Origin: an uncultured Thiotrichales bacterium
GTDB taxonomy: Bacteria > Pseudomonadota > Gammaproteobacteria > CAIRSR01
Direction of reading: 5' to 3'
Length of the DNA: 55,103 nt
Assembly: GCA_903824965.1 (NCBI GenBank)
Contig: CAIJYR010000052.1
Location: forward strand, 1-55,103
Below, piece by piece: positions 25,082-35,461 of this stretch. Under the pieces are notes generated by a model. It was not told where the DNA came from and searched no databases. It saw nothing but the letters and a program-made list of their open reading frames with translations. Every line of letters starts with the position of its first letter. Positions within the stretch are counted from its first letter, which is position 1. The translations under genes and the position numbers were made by a program.

Positions 25082-28000
25082 TACTCGTTCAGGTTGTCAA
25101 ATTCGCTGTTGATCAAGGCTTCTAACTCGGCCTCTGACATAGCACCCACTGCTGCGGCGGTCGCGGAGGGGGTCGCGGGGGGAGGGGGCATTGGCGCAAG
25201 CGGGGGCGGCACAGATTCCGGGGGTGCTGCCTCTTGCAACAACTCAGCCGCAAGAAAATTCGCAAGCGCCGTAATATTTGGATATTTAAACAACAGCGTG
25301 GTGGGCAGGTTTACCGGCAGTGTGTTTTGCAGGGCGTTGCGTAACTCAACGGCCGTGAGTGAATCGATGCCGAGATCAAAGAACCCCGTCTGTTCGTCCA
25401 ACGTTGCAGCACTGCCCCCGATGACCCGTGCGACCTCTTCACGGACGCGCTGACGAAGTGCCTCGCGCTGCTCGTTGTTCGGGAGTGTTCGCAGATGATC
25501 GAGCCAAGTGCTACCGCTGCTTTGGGTCGTCGATACTGTGGGTTGTGTACGCTGAAATGCCTCTAACAAAGGCATGGGTTTCGGCAGTTGCCGAAGCAGG
25601 TTCGGCCAATCGACAGGGGTGACGATCACCTGTCCCTGTTGTCCCCGCAGCATGTCAAACAAAGCGATGCCGTCTTCCGGTCGAATCGCCGCAACCCCTT
25701 GCAAGGTCGCGTGCGCCAGCGCCCCTGTGCGGGCCGCAAGTCCAATGTCCGACCAGGCACCCCAGTTGATGACCAAAGCGGGTAATTGTTGTTGCTGTCG
25801 GTAGCCTGCTAGGTGATCGACGAAGGCATTGGCCGCCGCATAATTCCCCTGGGCGTTTGACCAGAAGACCGAACTGATGGACGAAAACAAGACAAAGAAA
25901 TCGAGCGGCAAAGCGGCCGTTGCTTGGTGTAGATTCCAGGCTCCCAGCACTTTTGGGCCCAATACCGAGGCAAGAGAGGGCCAGTCCATTTTGGACAAGG
26001 GCGTGTTCGTCAGGGTACCCGCTGCATGGACAACGCCCAACAACGGGGGCCGAGGTTGTTGCAAGAGGGTTTGCAAAGCGGTTCCCTCGGTAACATCGAC
26101 AGAAGCCACTTCGACGGTGGCTCCTGCGGCGCGGAGGGCTTCGATCGAGGTTTGTGCGATCTCGCGTGGTGCCGAGCGCCCGATCAACACAAGATAACGC
26201 GCCCCCTGTTCCACAAGACTGCGTGCGACACGAAGTCCAAGATCCCCAAGACCTCCCGTAATGAGGTAGCTTCCCTCGGCACGCAACGGCAGGCGCGGTG
26301 AGGGTGGCTGCGAGGGTTGCCCTGACTGATAGCTTTGCAGACGACTCACAAAGCGCCCGTCGGTGCGCAGGACGATCTGCTCCTCGCCGCCAGATGCCCC
26401 CAAAAGCGCCTGCCACACCCGATCAGCGTTTTCGATAGCACTTTCCCCGATCGGTAGATCGAGGATCACGGGTTGCCGTTGCGGATATTCTGCGGTGGCA
26501 GTACGTACCAGACCGTGCAAGGTCGCTTGGGCAAGGCCGCTCCCCTGGCTCGAAAGCGCAATAGCATCCCGCGTCACGACCCACAGACCACACGATGGGT
26601 CGTTCCCCAATCCTTGTAACGTCTGCAACACGGGCATACAGAGCCGCTCCTGTGCGGCCAACAAAGCCTCCGGCGTGTTCGGCATTTCCTCTTCGTTTTC
26701 GTTCAGCGCATGGAGCAACACAACCCCCTGGAGGGGTTCGGCACTGAGGTCGCCGTCGCTAAGGTGCGGGATGACTCTTGCACGCCCTGCAAAGCGTTCC
26801 GCCAAAGGATCGGCACAACCGCCCTGATCGCCCACGATCAACCAACGGCCATCCTTGAGGTGCGCTGGCAAGGGGACTGCCTGCGCTATGCGTCGCGCAA
26901 GGATGATGTTTTGGCGGAGCAAGGCTTCTTCGTTGTACTGGTCAGGGCCAAGCAAGGTCACGGTGTCAAAACCGTGCTTGGGCAGCGTTTCACGCCACTG
27001 ATCGCTTGTGAAGAGCGGATAATCGGCGCGTAGTGGATCCTGTCCCCTAAAACGCCACCACCCTTCGGTCATGCCAAAGGTCAGATCCAGCCAGCGTTGG
27101 CGGGCCTCTGCTTCCAGGAGCACGAGCATTCCGCCTGGTGCCAATAATTCGGCACAGTGAGAAAGTGTCTCCCCCATCGAACGGGTGGCGTGCAATACAT
27201 TCGCTGCCACAACGATGTCAAATTGGCCCTGTAACGTATCCGGTGGGGTCTTTTCAATGTCCAGCAAACCGTACCGGACAAATGGGTACGTAGCGCCGAA
27301 TTGTTGCTCAGCATGGTGCGTAAAATACTTTGAAATATCCGTAAATAAATAATCACAGCGCCCTGCGGGGAGCAAGGGCAACAACCGACTGGTGGTGCCG
27401 CCTGTACCACCCCCAATCTCTAGGATGCGGATGCCCTGGGTTGCGGGCAACGCCGCGAGTGTTCGACGAACGGCAGATGCCAGCAAATCGTTGATGATGC
27501 GTGCCCCCACCGAATGCTGGTACAGAAGCGTGGTGACGGACAGATCGCCTTCTGGGAACAACAGATGCAGCGGATCGACTTCCCCACGCCAGACACTCGC
27601 AAGAACACTTGCACAACGCTCCAACAGCGTGATCTCCGGCATGGCCGCCGGAAACGCGTCGTGCAACAGAGAGACCGGAGGGGGGGCGTCTGTCCGCAGG
27701 TGGATCATCACCTGCCAGTGATCGGCAACCCGTCGCAGGATGTCTTCTTCTGCGAGAATGCCCAAACAACGCTCGAACAAGGCAAGGAAAGCGTCTTGCA
27801 CCCCGAGTTGCTTGGCAAGAACCGCCGTCGTAAAGACACTGTAGGGGGTCGGCTGCCAACCGTATTGCTGCAGCGCGTGTTGAATCGACTGTGCCGCACG
27901 CTGCTCCAGGCTGTCTAAGAGCGTCGGATAAAACGAGCACGCTGGTAGCGTGAGGCGGGTCTCTTCTGCCAGATCGAGGCCGATCGTCGCAGGAGAACAG

Positions 28001-31000
28001 GGGGGGACGATACCAAACAACGGTTGCTGTTTCCAAGCGATTTGGTACAACCAGGAACCATAGCGCCGCCAGGTGTCGGCGTTGGCATCGACCTGCTGGA
28101 AGCGCAGTCCCCGCACGCTTGCGATCCATTCGCCTTGGTCATCCACCAATTGGATATCCACCACAAACCACGGTACGGAGGATCCCATCGTGTCGGGCCG
28201 TGCGGCAGCGGTGGCCAAGCACCACAGTTGTTGCGGTGGTGGCCGAACACAGTGCAACTGTTCCACGCCGACGGGCAGGTAGCTCGTACCGCGATCGAGC
28301 AGCAAAATACTGGCCGTTTGAAAAGCGCCGTCCAGCAAGACAGGGTGCAGCCGAAACGCGCTTTCGCTCCCATCGCTCCCATCGCTCCCATCACGTAGGG
28401 TTGCAGGGAGTTCTATTCTAGCGAGCACCGCGCCCTCGCTGCGCCAGAGTCCCGTCATGGCTTGGAAGTTTTCACTGTGGGCAATGCCGACCGAGTGCGT
28501 CAGCCGATAATACTCCGAGACGGGGAACGCATCGGGACATCGTAGGCGCATGTCCGCGAGCGCCATGGGCCGTGCAAGCGGGAGCGTCCCTGCCACCAAT
28601 TCGCCTTCGGAGTAGGGCTGCCAACCGGAGGAATCCTCAAGACGGGCATGGATTGTAAAACGGTACCCGCCTGCGATCGGGTGCAGCACCATCTGCACGG
28701 GAAGCGCACGATCCGGCGGCAGTACCAACGCACGATGGATCGTGACCTCCCGCAACCAAGCCCCCTTCGGCAACAAAGTACCCCCCGCCGCGAGTGCCAT
28801 TTCCATGTGTCCCGCTGCGGGCAGGACAATTTGGCCAAAAATCTGGTGGTGTGCGAGAAAGTTCTCTGTGGAGAGATCATTGATAAACAGCGCCCCCCCT
28901 GTCGGCAAGAGGGGCGTCTCTAAGCGATGACCAAGCAGCGGATGGCCGCCTGCTGGGGTGGCCCTGGTCGTGTGGGTCGTGTGGGTCGGCGCTGGTTTTT
29001 CGAGCCAGTACCGTTCGATTTGGAACGGCATATTGGGCAAACGCAACGGGTAGCGTTGACCACCAGCAGATAAGGCCCACGCAGCCGTATCGACCCCCAG
29101 TCGATAGAGTTCTCCGAGGCTCAACAACAACTGTGTCCAAGGTTCAACCCGATAGCGCAAACTCGGCAACCAGTGACAGATCGCCGCAACACCTGCGACT
29201 TCGGCGGCCACCACTCCAAAGGCACTGAGGGTCGGTTTCGGGCCGATCTCGATAAAGGTATCAAACCCATCGGCCAACAGCCGCGCAAGCCCGTCGGCAA
29301 AACGCACAGGCGCTCGAAGGTGGCGACACCAGTAGTCGGGACTGGCGAGATCCGCAGGATCGGCGTACCCACCCGTGAGGTTGGAGAGAATAGGCACGTT
29401 CGGCACAGAAAAACGCATCCGCGCCAGTTCTTCGCGGAAGGCGGGAATCATCGGCTCCACCAGGGGCGAATGAAAGGCGTGCGAAACGCGCAAGGGCTTC
29501 GCTTCGATCCCCTCGGCTTCTAAGAGTGCGATGAACGCAGCGATCGCCGTTTTCGATCCTGCGATGGCGACACTTTCGGGGCCGTTGGTGCCTGCGATCA
29601 CCAAACCGGGGGCAGCCTTTTGATGTTCGATCAGGCGCTGTGCCGTTTCTGCCTCGCTCAAAGGCAGTGCGGCCATGGCACCGGTGGGGCAGTGGGTGGC
29701 GAGCAATCGCCCTCGTGCGCAGGTGAGCCGCAATCCGGCTTCTAGTGTCCATACTCCTGCGACAGTAGCCGCTACCAATTCGCCGACGCTGTGGCCAAGG
29801 AGGGCTTCGGGTTCGATGCCCCAGTGCCGCCACAGTTGTGCCAATGCGTATTCGAGGGCAAACAGCAGCGGTTGTGTATATTCCGTCGCAGAGAGCAGTG
29901 CCTCTGCCTCCGGTGTGGTGCTCGCCTCTGGGGGATACAACAATCCAAGCAGCGAACAACCGAGAAGGGGACTCGCAATGGCCTCACATTGATCCAAGAC
30001 CGCACGAAAATACGGCTCGTGCTCATAGAGCTGACGCCCCATCTGTAGGTACTGTGCGCCCTGACCCGTAAACAAAAAGACAATGCGCGGCGGGGTTGCG
30101 GCGCGTCGGCTGGTTTGGCCCTCGCCTGCTGCCAGTCGGGTCGCTGCTTCGGTTGCGCTCCCGGCGAGCAGGGTCAGGCGGTGGCTATAATGGCCACGAC
30201 CACGGGCCGCTGCAACGCAATAGGCGGGCCAATCTGTATTTGGGATTCTGCGCAAATCCTCGGCTACCCGCTGTGCGAGCGCCTGAAGCCCCGATGTACT
30301 CTTAGCAGACAACACAAGCAACCGAGCGGCGGGCCAGATCGTAGGCGTCCCTGGGGGAATGGGCGTGTCCGCGATGTTGTCCACGGTGTTCGGGGTCGTC
30401 AGGTTGGAGACGATGAGATGGGCATTGGTACCGCTGAAACTGAATGAACTGATACCCGCTATTCGCTCCTGCGGAGGCCAGTCGGTGAGGGTCGTTGGGA
30501 TTGCAACGGGGATCGATTTCCAATCGATGTGGGGACTCGGTTCTGCAAAATTGCGGTGCGGTGGAATATGGCCGTGTTGCACACACAGAATCGCTTTGAT
30601 CAGGCCCGCGATGCCAGCGGCCGATTCTAAATGCCCAAAATTGGTTTTTACCGAGGCCACACAGAGGGGGGTGGTACGCCCCGCAAAGACCATAGCGAGG
30701 GCACCCATCTCGATCGGATCCCCCAAGGGCGTTCCGGTACCATGGGCCTCGATATAGCCAATCTGATCGGGTGTGATCTGTCCGTTGGCCAGGGCAGCGC
30801 GGATGACTTTGACCTGCGATGGCCCATTCGGTACCGTAAGACCCCCGCTTGGGCCATCCTGGTTCACAGCGGAACCACGCAAGAGTGCCAAAATGGTATC
30901 CCCATCGCGCTTTGCGTCGCTCAATCGCTTCAGGAACACGGCGCCTACCCCTTCTCCCCGTGCATAGCCATCGGCGGCGGCGGCGAAGGTCTTACAATGG

Positions 31001-31776
31001 CCATCGGCTGCGAGCATTCTGGCTTTGCAGAAATTGATGTGGGTCTCGGGGCCATAAAAAAGATTGACGCCCGCGCTCAGGGCCATATCGCATTCACCGA
31101 GCCGCAACGCCTGCATCGCAAGATGGGTGGTGACGAGTGAGGAAGAACAGGCCGTGTCAATAATCATGCTGGGGCCAGTAAACCCAAATGTGTACGAAAG
31201 ACGACCCGCCGCAACCCCAAGAGAGGCACCCGTCCCCGAATAGGCAGTGATTCGCGTTGGACTGTCCGACCACAGGGCAGCCCCGTACTCAAAATTGCTA
31301 ATGCCTACATAGACACCCGTGCGACTGCCATACAACGCATTGGCATCGAAACCGCCATTTTCCAGTGCTTCCCAGGTGACTTGGAGCAACAGGCGATGTT
31401 GTGGATCAATCGAATGTGCCTCGCGTGGCGTAATGCCGAAAAAAGCAGGATCAAACGCACGAATGTCCTGTAAAAAACCTGCATAACGGGTATACATCTT
31501 TCCAGGTACATTGGGATCGGGATCATAAAACGCATCTACGTCCCAGCGATCGGGGGGCACTTCGGTGATGCCATCGCGTCCTTCGCAGAGCAGTTGCCAG
31601 AAAGCCTCTGGGGTATGGACTCCGCCTGGAAAACGACACGCCATGGCTACCACAGCGATGGGTTCACGTTGTCCCTGTTCCAATCGGGCCATTTTTTCTT
31701 GCATTTCTTGCAGGGCCAGCAATGCTCGTTTGGTTGGAGAAAGATCCTGTTTCTGAATCGTCATTGAGATCCCCAT
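25078..31776 (-). CDS. Type I polyketide synthase module KS-AT-DH-cMT-KR-ACP
   Basis: The product has 2232 residues. In order: N-terminal docking helix (LSPTKRALLALQEMQEK); KS with DTACSSSL, EAHGTGTPLGDP and KTNFGHLE; AT with FTGQGAQYLQMG, GHSVGE and HAFHS; DH with HHQIFGQIVLP and DGAFQ, both catalytic residues kept; C-methyltransferase with EIGGGTGGTT; KR with GGLGDLG, FSSISS and the Tyr of QGNYAAANAF; ACP with LGIDSLTAVEL. The C-terminus is a short acidic docking tail (SEAELEALINSEFDNLNEY). There is no enoylreductase, so the module would leave an alpha-methyl, alpha-beta-unsaturated unit if all domains act. M5 (31764) is an alternative start. It is translationally coupled to the second PKS. 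Product, starter unit, release enzyme and phosphopantetheinyl transferase are not in the window. Confidence 0.93.
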   Translation of the reverse strand: MGISMTIQKQDLSPTKRALLALQEMQEKMARLEQGQREPIAVVAMACRFPGGVHTPEAFWQLLCEGRDGITEVPPDRWDVDAFYDPDPNVPGKMYTRYAGFLQDIRAFDPAFFGITPREAHSIDPQHRLLLQVTWEALENGGFDANALYGSRTGVYVGISNFEYGAALWSDSPTRITAYSGTGASLGVAAGRLSYTFGFTGPSMIIDTACSSSLVTTHLAMQALRLGECDMALSAGVNLFYGPETHINFCKARMLAADGHCKTFAAAADGYARGEGVGAVFLKRLSDAKRDGDTILALLRGSAVNQDGPSGGLTVPNGPSQVKVIRAALANGQITPDQIGYIEAHGTGTPLGDPIEMGALAMVFAGRTTPLCVASVKTNFGHLESAAGIAGLIKAILCVQHGHIPPHRNFAEPSPHIDWKSIPVAIPTTLTDWPPQERIAGISSFSFSGTNAHLIVSNLTTPNTVDNIADTPIPPGTPTIWPAARLLVLSAKSTSGLQALAQRVAEDLRRIPNTDWPAYCVAAARGRGHYSHRLTLLAGSATEAATRLAAGEGQTSRRAATPPRIVFLFTGQGAQYLQMGRQLYEHEPYFRAVLDQCEAIASPLLGCSLLGLLYPPEASTTPEAEALLSATEYTQPLLFALEYALAQLWRHWGIEPEALLGHSVGELVAATVAGVWTLEAGLRLTCARGRLLATHCPTGAMAALPLSEAETAQRLIEHQKAAPGLVIAGTNGPESVAIAGSKTAIAAFIALLEAEGIEAKPLRVSHAFHSPLVEPMIPAFREELARMRFSVPNVPILSNLTGGYADPADLASPDYWCRHLRAPVRFADGLARLLADGFDTFIEIGPKPTLSAFGVVAAEVAGVAAICHWLPSLRYRVEPWTQLLLSLGELYRLGVDTAAWALSAGGQRYPLRLPNMPFQIERYWLEKPAPTHTTHTTRATPAGGHPLLGHRLETPLLPTGGALFINDLSTENFLAHHQIFGQIVLPAAGHMEMALAAGGTLLPKGAWLREVTIHRALVLPPDRALPVQMVLHPIAGGYRFTIHARLEDSSGWQPYSEGELVAGTLPLARPMALADMRLRCPDAFPVSEYYRLTHSVGIAHSENFQAMTGLWRSEGAVLARIELPATLRDGSDGSDGSESAFRLHPVLLDGAFQTASILLLDRGTSYLPVGVEQLHCVRPPPQQLWCLATAAARPDTMGSSVPWFVVDIQLVDDQGEWIASVRGLRFQQVDANADTWRRYGSWLYQIAWKQQPLFGIVPPCSPATIGLDLAEETRLTLPACSFYPTLLDSLEQRAAQSIQHALQQYGWQPTPYSVFTTAVLAKQLGVQDAFLALFERCLGILAEEDILRRVADHWQVMIHLRTDAPPPVSLLHDAFPAAMPEITLLERCASVLASVWRGEVDPLHLLFPEGDLSVTTLLYQHSVGARIINDLLASAVRRTLAALPATQGIRILEIGGGTGGTTSRLLPLLPAGRCDYLFTDISKYFTHHAEQQFGATYPFVRYGLLDIEKTPPDTLQGQFDIVVAANVLHATRSMGETLSHCAELLAPGGMLVLLEAEARQRWLDLTFGMTEGWWRFRGQDPLRADYPLFTSDQWRETLPKHGFDTVTLLGPDQYNEEALLRQNIILARRIAQAVPLPAHLKDGRWLIVGDQGGCADPLAERFAGRARVIPHLSDGDLSAEPLQGVVLLHALNENEEEMPNTPEALLAAQERLCMPVLQTLQGLGNDPSCGLWVVTRDAIALSSQGSGLAQATLHGLVRTATAEYPQRQPVILDLPIGESAIENADRVWQALLGASGGEEQIVLRTDGRFVSRLQSYQSGQPSQPPSPRLPLRAEGSYLITGGLGDLGLRVARSLVEQGARYLVLIGRSAPREIAQTSIEALRAAGATVEVASVDVTEGTALQTLLQQPRPPLLGVVHAAGTLTNTPLSKMDWPSLASVLGPKVLGAWNLHQATAALPLDFFVLFSSISSVFWSNAQGNYAAANAFVDHLAGYRQQQQLPALVINWGAWSDIGLAARTGALAHATLQGVAAIRPEDGIALFDMLRGQQGQVIVTPVDWPNLLRQLPKPMPLLEAFQRTQPTVSTTQSSGSTWLDHLRTLPNNEQREALRQRVREEVARVIGGSAATLDEQTGFFDLGIDSLTAVELRNALQNTLPVNLPTTLLFKYPNITALANFLAAELLQEAAPPESVPPPLAPMPPPPATPSATAAAVGAMSEAELEALINSEFDNLNEY

Positions 31777-31807
31777 CGATATCCGTCTTGTTTTTTAGTG
31801 GATTGGT

Positions 31808-33745
31808 TTACTGGCCAAATAATTTTGGGAGATTCTGGCTTTTTAGAAAATTCTTCAGGGCGTTGGCTGCTTTCCCGTTGGCGAGTGCGTCTACATCGGG
31901 ATGAAAGCGCAGTGCCTCCCATGATCCATCGACGATCATGGGGATGGCGAGGCCGCTGTTTTCTTTTTCCTTGTCCTTGGTGGCACCCTGTCCTTCTAGG
32001 CTGGTCACAAGTTTAGGCTCTATCCGGTAATTGACCATGCGTTTAGGGAGATCGATGCTGCCCGCTCCGGTGACGCGCAACAAGGGCGATTGGATCGTCA
32101 AATCGGGGTTCGTAACGATCCCATCGACGATCGAGAACGATCCTGTGCACTCGGAGAAATCAGTTTTTTGGGGGGGTGCATCGGGTGCAAACGCAGAGGT
32201 GATGTTGCGTGCTATCGCGGCGAGGTTGATCCCTCGAAGTGCACCATTCAGAAAGGTCACGGAACCCTTGCCACTCAGAGAAGAGACGAGGGAACGCTCG
32301 CTCCCGCCGTGACCCGCGAGTTGCAATTCAAGGTTGGCAAGTCCTTCGAGTCGGTTGAAGCCGAAGGCGGCCAGGAAGGTTTCCGCCCGTACACCGCTTA
32401 GCGAAAAGTGTGCGGTGGCGCCAAGTTCCTCTTGTGTGCCATTTTGTGTGGCATCGAGGGTAATTTGTCCGACACCATGACCCTGGTAGAATGCCATGTC
32501 GGTGAGATCCGTTGTGAGGTGTCCACCGTGGAGTGCTACAGTCAGTGTACTCCGTCCGACTTCGAGCCTATGCACTTTGAGTGCGGCCGCATTGAGTGTG
32601 AGATCGGCTTCTATGGCCTGAAGGGGGGAAGCGTCTAGGACGTTGTCGCTCCAGTCTGTGTCCGGGTGCTTTGCCGATTCTGTACGTCCTGGGGTATCTG
32701 AGCGTTCTGCAGGTTCGGGTATGCTTTCCGGTGTTAGATATGGATTGAGGTCGAGGGTCTCTAGGTTGAGCCGACCTGTGAGGGTTGGCCGTGTGCCTGC
32801 GGTGGTAGCGGTGGTAAGCGATAGTTCCCCCGTTGCTTTGGTTGTGTCAAGAGAGAGCGTAGCGGTGGTCAGATCCATACGGCTGGTACTCGTTCTCACC
32901 TTGGCTTGTACCGAGAGTGGGCCAAGACCAGTGCCGGCAAAAACCACGGGCTTCGTGCTAACCCACTCGATGAGTGATCGCAGGGAGGGGGAGGACGCTT
33001 TGATCGCACCGACCAGGGTGCTGCCTACCTCTCCTGTGAAGGCGATCTGCACCGGTTGCGCGGTGATCCGAACCTCTGCCGCGCTTACGTGGCCTTCGAT
33101 CAGTGCGCGTGGTTTCGAGAGGATCAGTTCGAGTGCGAGAGTTTGACCATGCCAGGTCAATCCGCCCTTTGCGCTCAGCGGTTCGTCTAATCGGTTGAGC
33201 ATCAATAGGAGATTGATGTCATCAATGGTCTCGGTGGTGCCCTGGTGGTTGAGGTAGGTGATTTTACCACCCGTGATGCGCACATCGCCTAATCGCATCT
33301 CGCGAACCTCAGAGGTCTTGGGTGTGTTGTCAACGGTTGTATGCGCTGTTTTGGTTGATTCGCCCAATACCCAATTACCGCGCCCTGTCTCATCGACCTC
33401 TAGTGCGATGATCGGATCACGGAGGACGAAGCCATCGACTTCGATCTTTCCGGAGAGGAGCGGCCACAATTTTATTCTGGCATCGATACCACCGATTCGG
33501 ATCAACTCATGCGATCGAAAACCAGATGGATTGGACAGCGACGCTTTGGATAACTGTATGCCAAGTGTTGGAAGAATCGAAACCGTAACCTTGCCATCCA
33601 TGACGAGATCACGTCCGGTAATTTTCTTTACGTGTGCCACCAGCTGGGTCTTTATCCGTTCTATCGGAATCATTGCTGGTATTGCGACCATGCTTAGGAA
33701 CAATGCGGCCACGATGACTGCCATAACGACCGTGATTTTCTTCAC
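31808..33745 (-). CDS. AsmA-family inner-membrane protein
   Basis: The product has 645 residues. I chose GTG 33745 because GGAGG lies just upstream (GGAGGTCGTCTGTG) and gives VKKITVVMAVIVAALFL, a normal membrane anchor; the ORF-track start at 33772 adds nine residues. After the anchor comes a periplasmic beta-rich body. The N-terminal AsmA region contains GRDLVMDGKVTVSILPTLGI, and the C-terminal AsmA-like repeat contains GKGSVTFLNGALRGINLAAI. AsmA proteins are long bridge-like proteins linked to outer-membrane lipid transport and biogenesis. It sits downstream of an unknown membrane-anchored gene on the same strand and upstream of the PKS genes. The 31-base gap to the PKS start makes co-transcription possible. 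Confidence 0.85.
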   Translation of the reverse strand: MKKITVVMAVIVAALFLSMVAIPAMIPIERIKTQLVAHVKKITGRDLVMDGKVTVSILPTLGIQLSKASLSNPSGFRSHELIRIGGIDARIKLWPLLSGKIEVDGFVLRDPIIALEVDETGRGNWVLGESTKTAHTTVDNTPKTSEVREMRLGDVRITGGKITYLNHQGTTETIDDINLLLMLNRLDEPLSAKGGLTWHGQTLALELILSKPRALIEGHVSAAEVRITAQPVQIAFTGEVGSTLVGAIKASSPSLRSLIEWVSTKPVVFAGTGLGPLSVQAKVRTSTSRMDLTTATLSLDTTKATGELSLTTATTAGTRPTLTGRLNLETLDLNPYLTPESIPEPAERSDTPGRTESAKHPDTDWSDNVLDASPLQAIEADLTLNAAALKVHRLEVGRSTLTVALHGGHLTTDLTDMAFYQGHGVGQITLDATQNGTQEELGATAHFSLSGVRAETFLAAFGFNRLEGLANLELQLAGHGGSERSLVSSLSGKGSVTFLNGALRGINLAAIARNITSAFAPDAPPQKTDFSECTGSFSIVDGIVTNPDLTIQSPLLRVTGAGSIDLPKRMVNYRIEPKLVTSLEGQGATKDKEKENSGLAIPMIVDGSWEALRFHPDVDALANGKAANALKNFLKSQNLPKLFGQ

Positions 33746-33788
33746 AGACGACCTCCAGATTCTAGAGTACACGCTTGTCAGCTTTCCC

Positions 33789-33805
33789 CCTCTCCGGAGG
33801 AGAGG
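33789..33805. terminator. Short GC hairpin between the unknown gene and the asmA-like gene
   Basis: CCTCTCC pairs with GGAGAGG around GGA, and TGAGGGAGAGG follows as an alternative partner. It lies between the stop of the 466-residue gene and the start of the AsmA gene (both minus strand). Reading the minus strand no T-run follows the stem, so the role is uncertain. Confidence 0.4.
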
Positions 33806-33860
33806 AGTTTGAGGGAGAGGCGGATACTGTTTTTGATGCTGTTTTTAGTGGGTAATTGAA

Positions 33861-35261
33861 TCAAAGAGTCTGAATTGCAAGCTCCTGATCCCCAAAAGTC
33901 GTGCTGTTTAGAAACTTGAGTTCGTGTTTTTCCTTGTCAAAAATCGGTGTATTTTCATCATACGGGTGCATAAGTGTATCTCGATCAGCGCGAATGGCTT
34001 GTTCAATGGCACTCGGATCAACAATGCCTCGTTCAAAAAGTCTTACACGGAAAGCAACCAAGGCACGTAGGGCCAACAAATTATCCCGCCTGACGAAAAA
34101 AGAAAAGAGGCTAGGGTAGGCAGTTGCGAGTAACCAGTGTCCTGTCAGATTGCGCAATTTAAATCCAGTCACTTGTTCTACGGCGTTCGTTTGTGCATCA
34201 ACAATCGCATCGTGATACGCGGATCCTGAGACTCCATTCGCATGAATCCACCGATCCATCGCACTTGCGCATTCATTCGCCGTGGTGTTGAAAAGCAAAA
34301 ATGCCCTGCTCCATGCTGAGCCAGCGACACCGCCCAAATCGTCTAATAATGCATTCTTATAGTCTTTATTTTCTTTCATGATCAAGAGTGCAGCGATGAT
34401 GACCCGTTCTTCCAATGCTATGCTTGGTTCCAAACTGGTCACCTCTTTTGGCAATGGTGCTAACATTTCGGAAATACGATCAGCATGTGCTTTGGCAGGT
34501 TCAGGATGACGCAACAAGTATTGGTTGATCAGTCTATACCGTGTGCTGAGGTTATGGGTGGCCACTGTTTTATCGGCAAAGGCTACATCCCCTTGGAGTT
34601 GGCGTGTATGAAAGGCAATCTCACGTGCCATTTGATCCATTGCTTCGTCGTGGCGGCCCTCCTTTGCAGCCAATGCAAAGCGAATCCCAGAAAGGATAAT
34701 CCAACCGTTTGGAGAGGGGCTACTGTAGGATGATAGGGAATAATCGGGGCGCCAAGGTTCCTGGTACTCAGTATAGCTTACTGCTTTGTCAGCACGTTCG
34801 AGTGTGACGCTACCTTTTTGCAGTATGCTATGAGCCGCATCAGGATTAGCATCGACCCATCCGAAAAGGCAGCGTGCAAGGTCATCATTGGGTGGTTTAC
34901 AGGGTAACGATCCCTGATCCTCTTTACGCTTTTCTTTGTTAATGGCTAAACCGCTGGTAGAGAGGCTGGTTTTCGATACCTTATCGACTGCCAACACTGC
35001 GTCAAACCAACGTTGCCCCCACGCATTCGGATCCTGATCTTCTGGCCCTACAACGCCGATCCATGCAAAATAACCGTTGTGTGCAGCCTCCACGGTGGAT
35101 ACTGGTTTTGCACTGAGAAGCGTTTCTACACGGGGTGAGAGGGGATCATCCTTAAGATTGATCAAGAACAATATACAGTAGCACATCACTGGCAGAGCGA
35201 TCAGAACGGCCGACGCTAAGCCGAAAACGCGGAGTGCTATTGAGAAATGACGATTGACCAT
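33861..35261 (-). CDS. Unknown membrane-anchored protein, 466 residues
   Basis: I do not recognise the family. A basic start (MVNRHFSIALR) leads into one hydrophobic segment (about 10-34), then a long soluble part predicted mostly helical, presumably periplasmic. It contains aromatic-rich pieces (EYQEPWRPDYSLSSYSS) and regular helical stretches such as RHDEAMDQMAREIAFHTRQL, which could be TPR-like. There are only a few Cys and no enzyme motif that I can see. It is the first gene of the minus-strand series before asmA and the PKS genes. Its upstream region (35262-35460) is non-coding and would carry the promoter. Confidence 0.75.
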   Translation of the reverse strand: MVNRHFSIALRVFGLASAVLIALPVMCYCILFLINLKDDPLSPRVETLLSAKPVSTVEAAHNGYFAWIGVVGPEDQDPNAWGQRWFDAVLAVDKVSKTSLSTSGLAINKEKRKEDQGSLPCKPPNDDLARCLFGWVDANPDAAHSILQKGSVTLERADKAVSYTEYQEPWRPDYSLSSYSSPSPNGWIILSGIRFALAAKEGRHDEAMDQMAREIAFHTRQLQGDVAFADKTVATHNLSTRYRLINQYLLRHPEPAKAHADRISEMLAPLPKEVTSLEPSIALEERVIIAALLIMKENKDYKNALLDDLGGVAGSAWSRAFLLFNTTANECASAMDRWIHANGVSGSAYHDAIVDAQTNAVEQVTGFKLRNLTGHWLLATAYPSLFSFFVRRDNLLALRALVAFRVRLFERGIVDPSAIEQAIRADRDTLMHPYDENTPIFDKEKHELKFLNSTTFGDQELAIQTL

Positions 35262-35461
35262 CGCGGTTCCTGTCTCGGGGTAGATCTAAACACCTTTTAG
35301 CCTGTCCATCCAATTATACACAACTGGAGCCTATTCCCGAAAGCTACTGACTTTACGAGACAGAGCAGGCACATTGTAGCAAACTGCGGTACAGCAGGGC
35401 GCTGAGGGCGTTCACGCCTCTCGTGAGGGGTTGATTACGACACTGATAATAGTAATACTTT
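35262..35461. other. Intergenic region with the promoter side of the unknown gene
   Basis: About 200 bases without a gene. They hold the start region of the minus-strand unknown gene and a small hairpin, CCTC-TCGT-GAGG, at about 35427. AT-rich sequence (GATAATAGTAATAC) follows just before the structured RNA. I see no further ORF. Confidence 0.5.
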
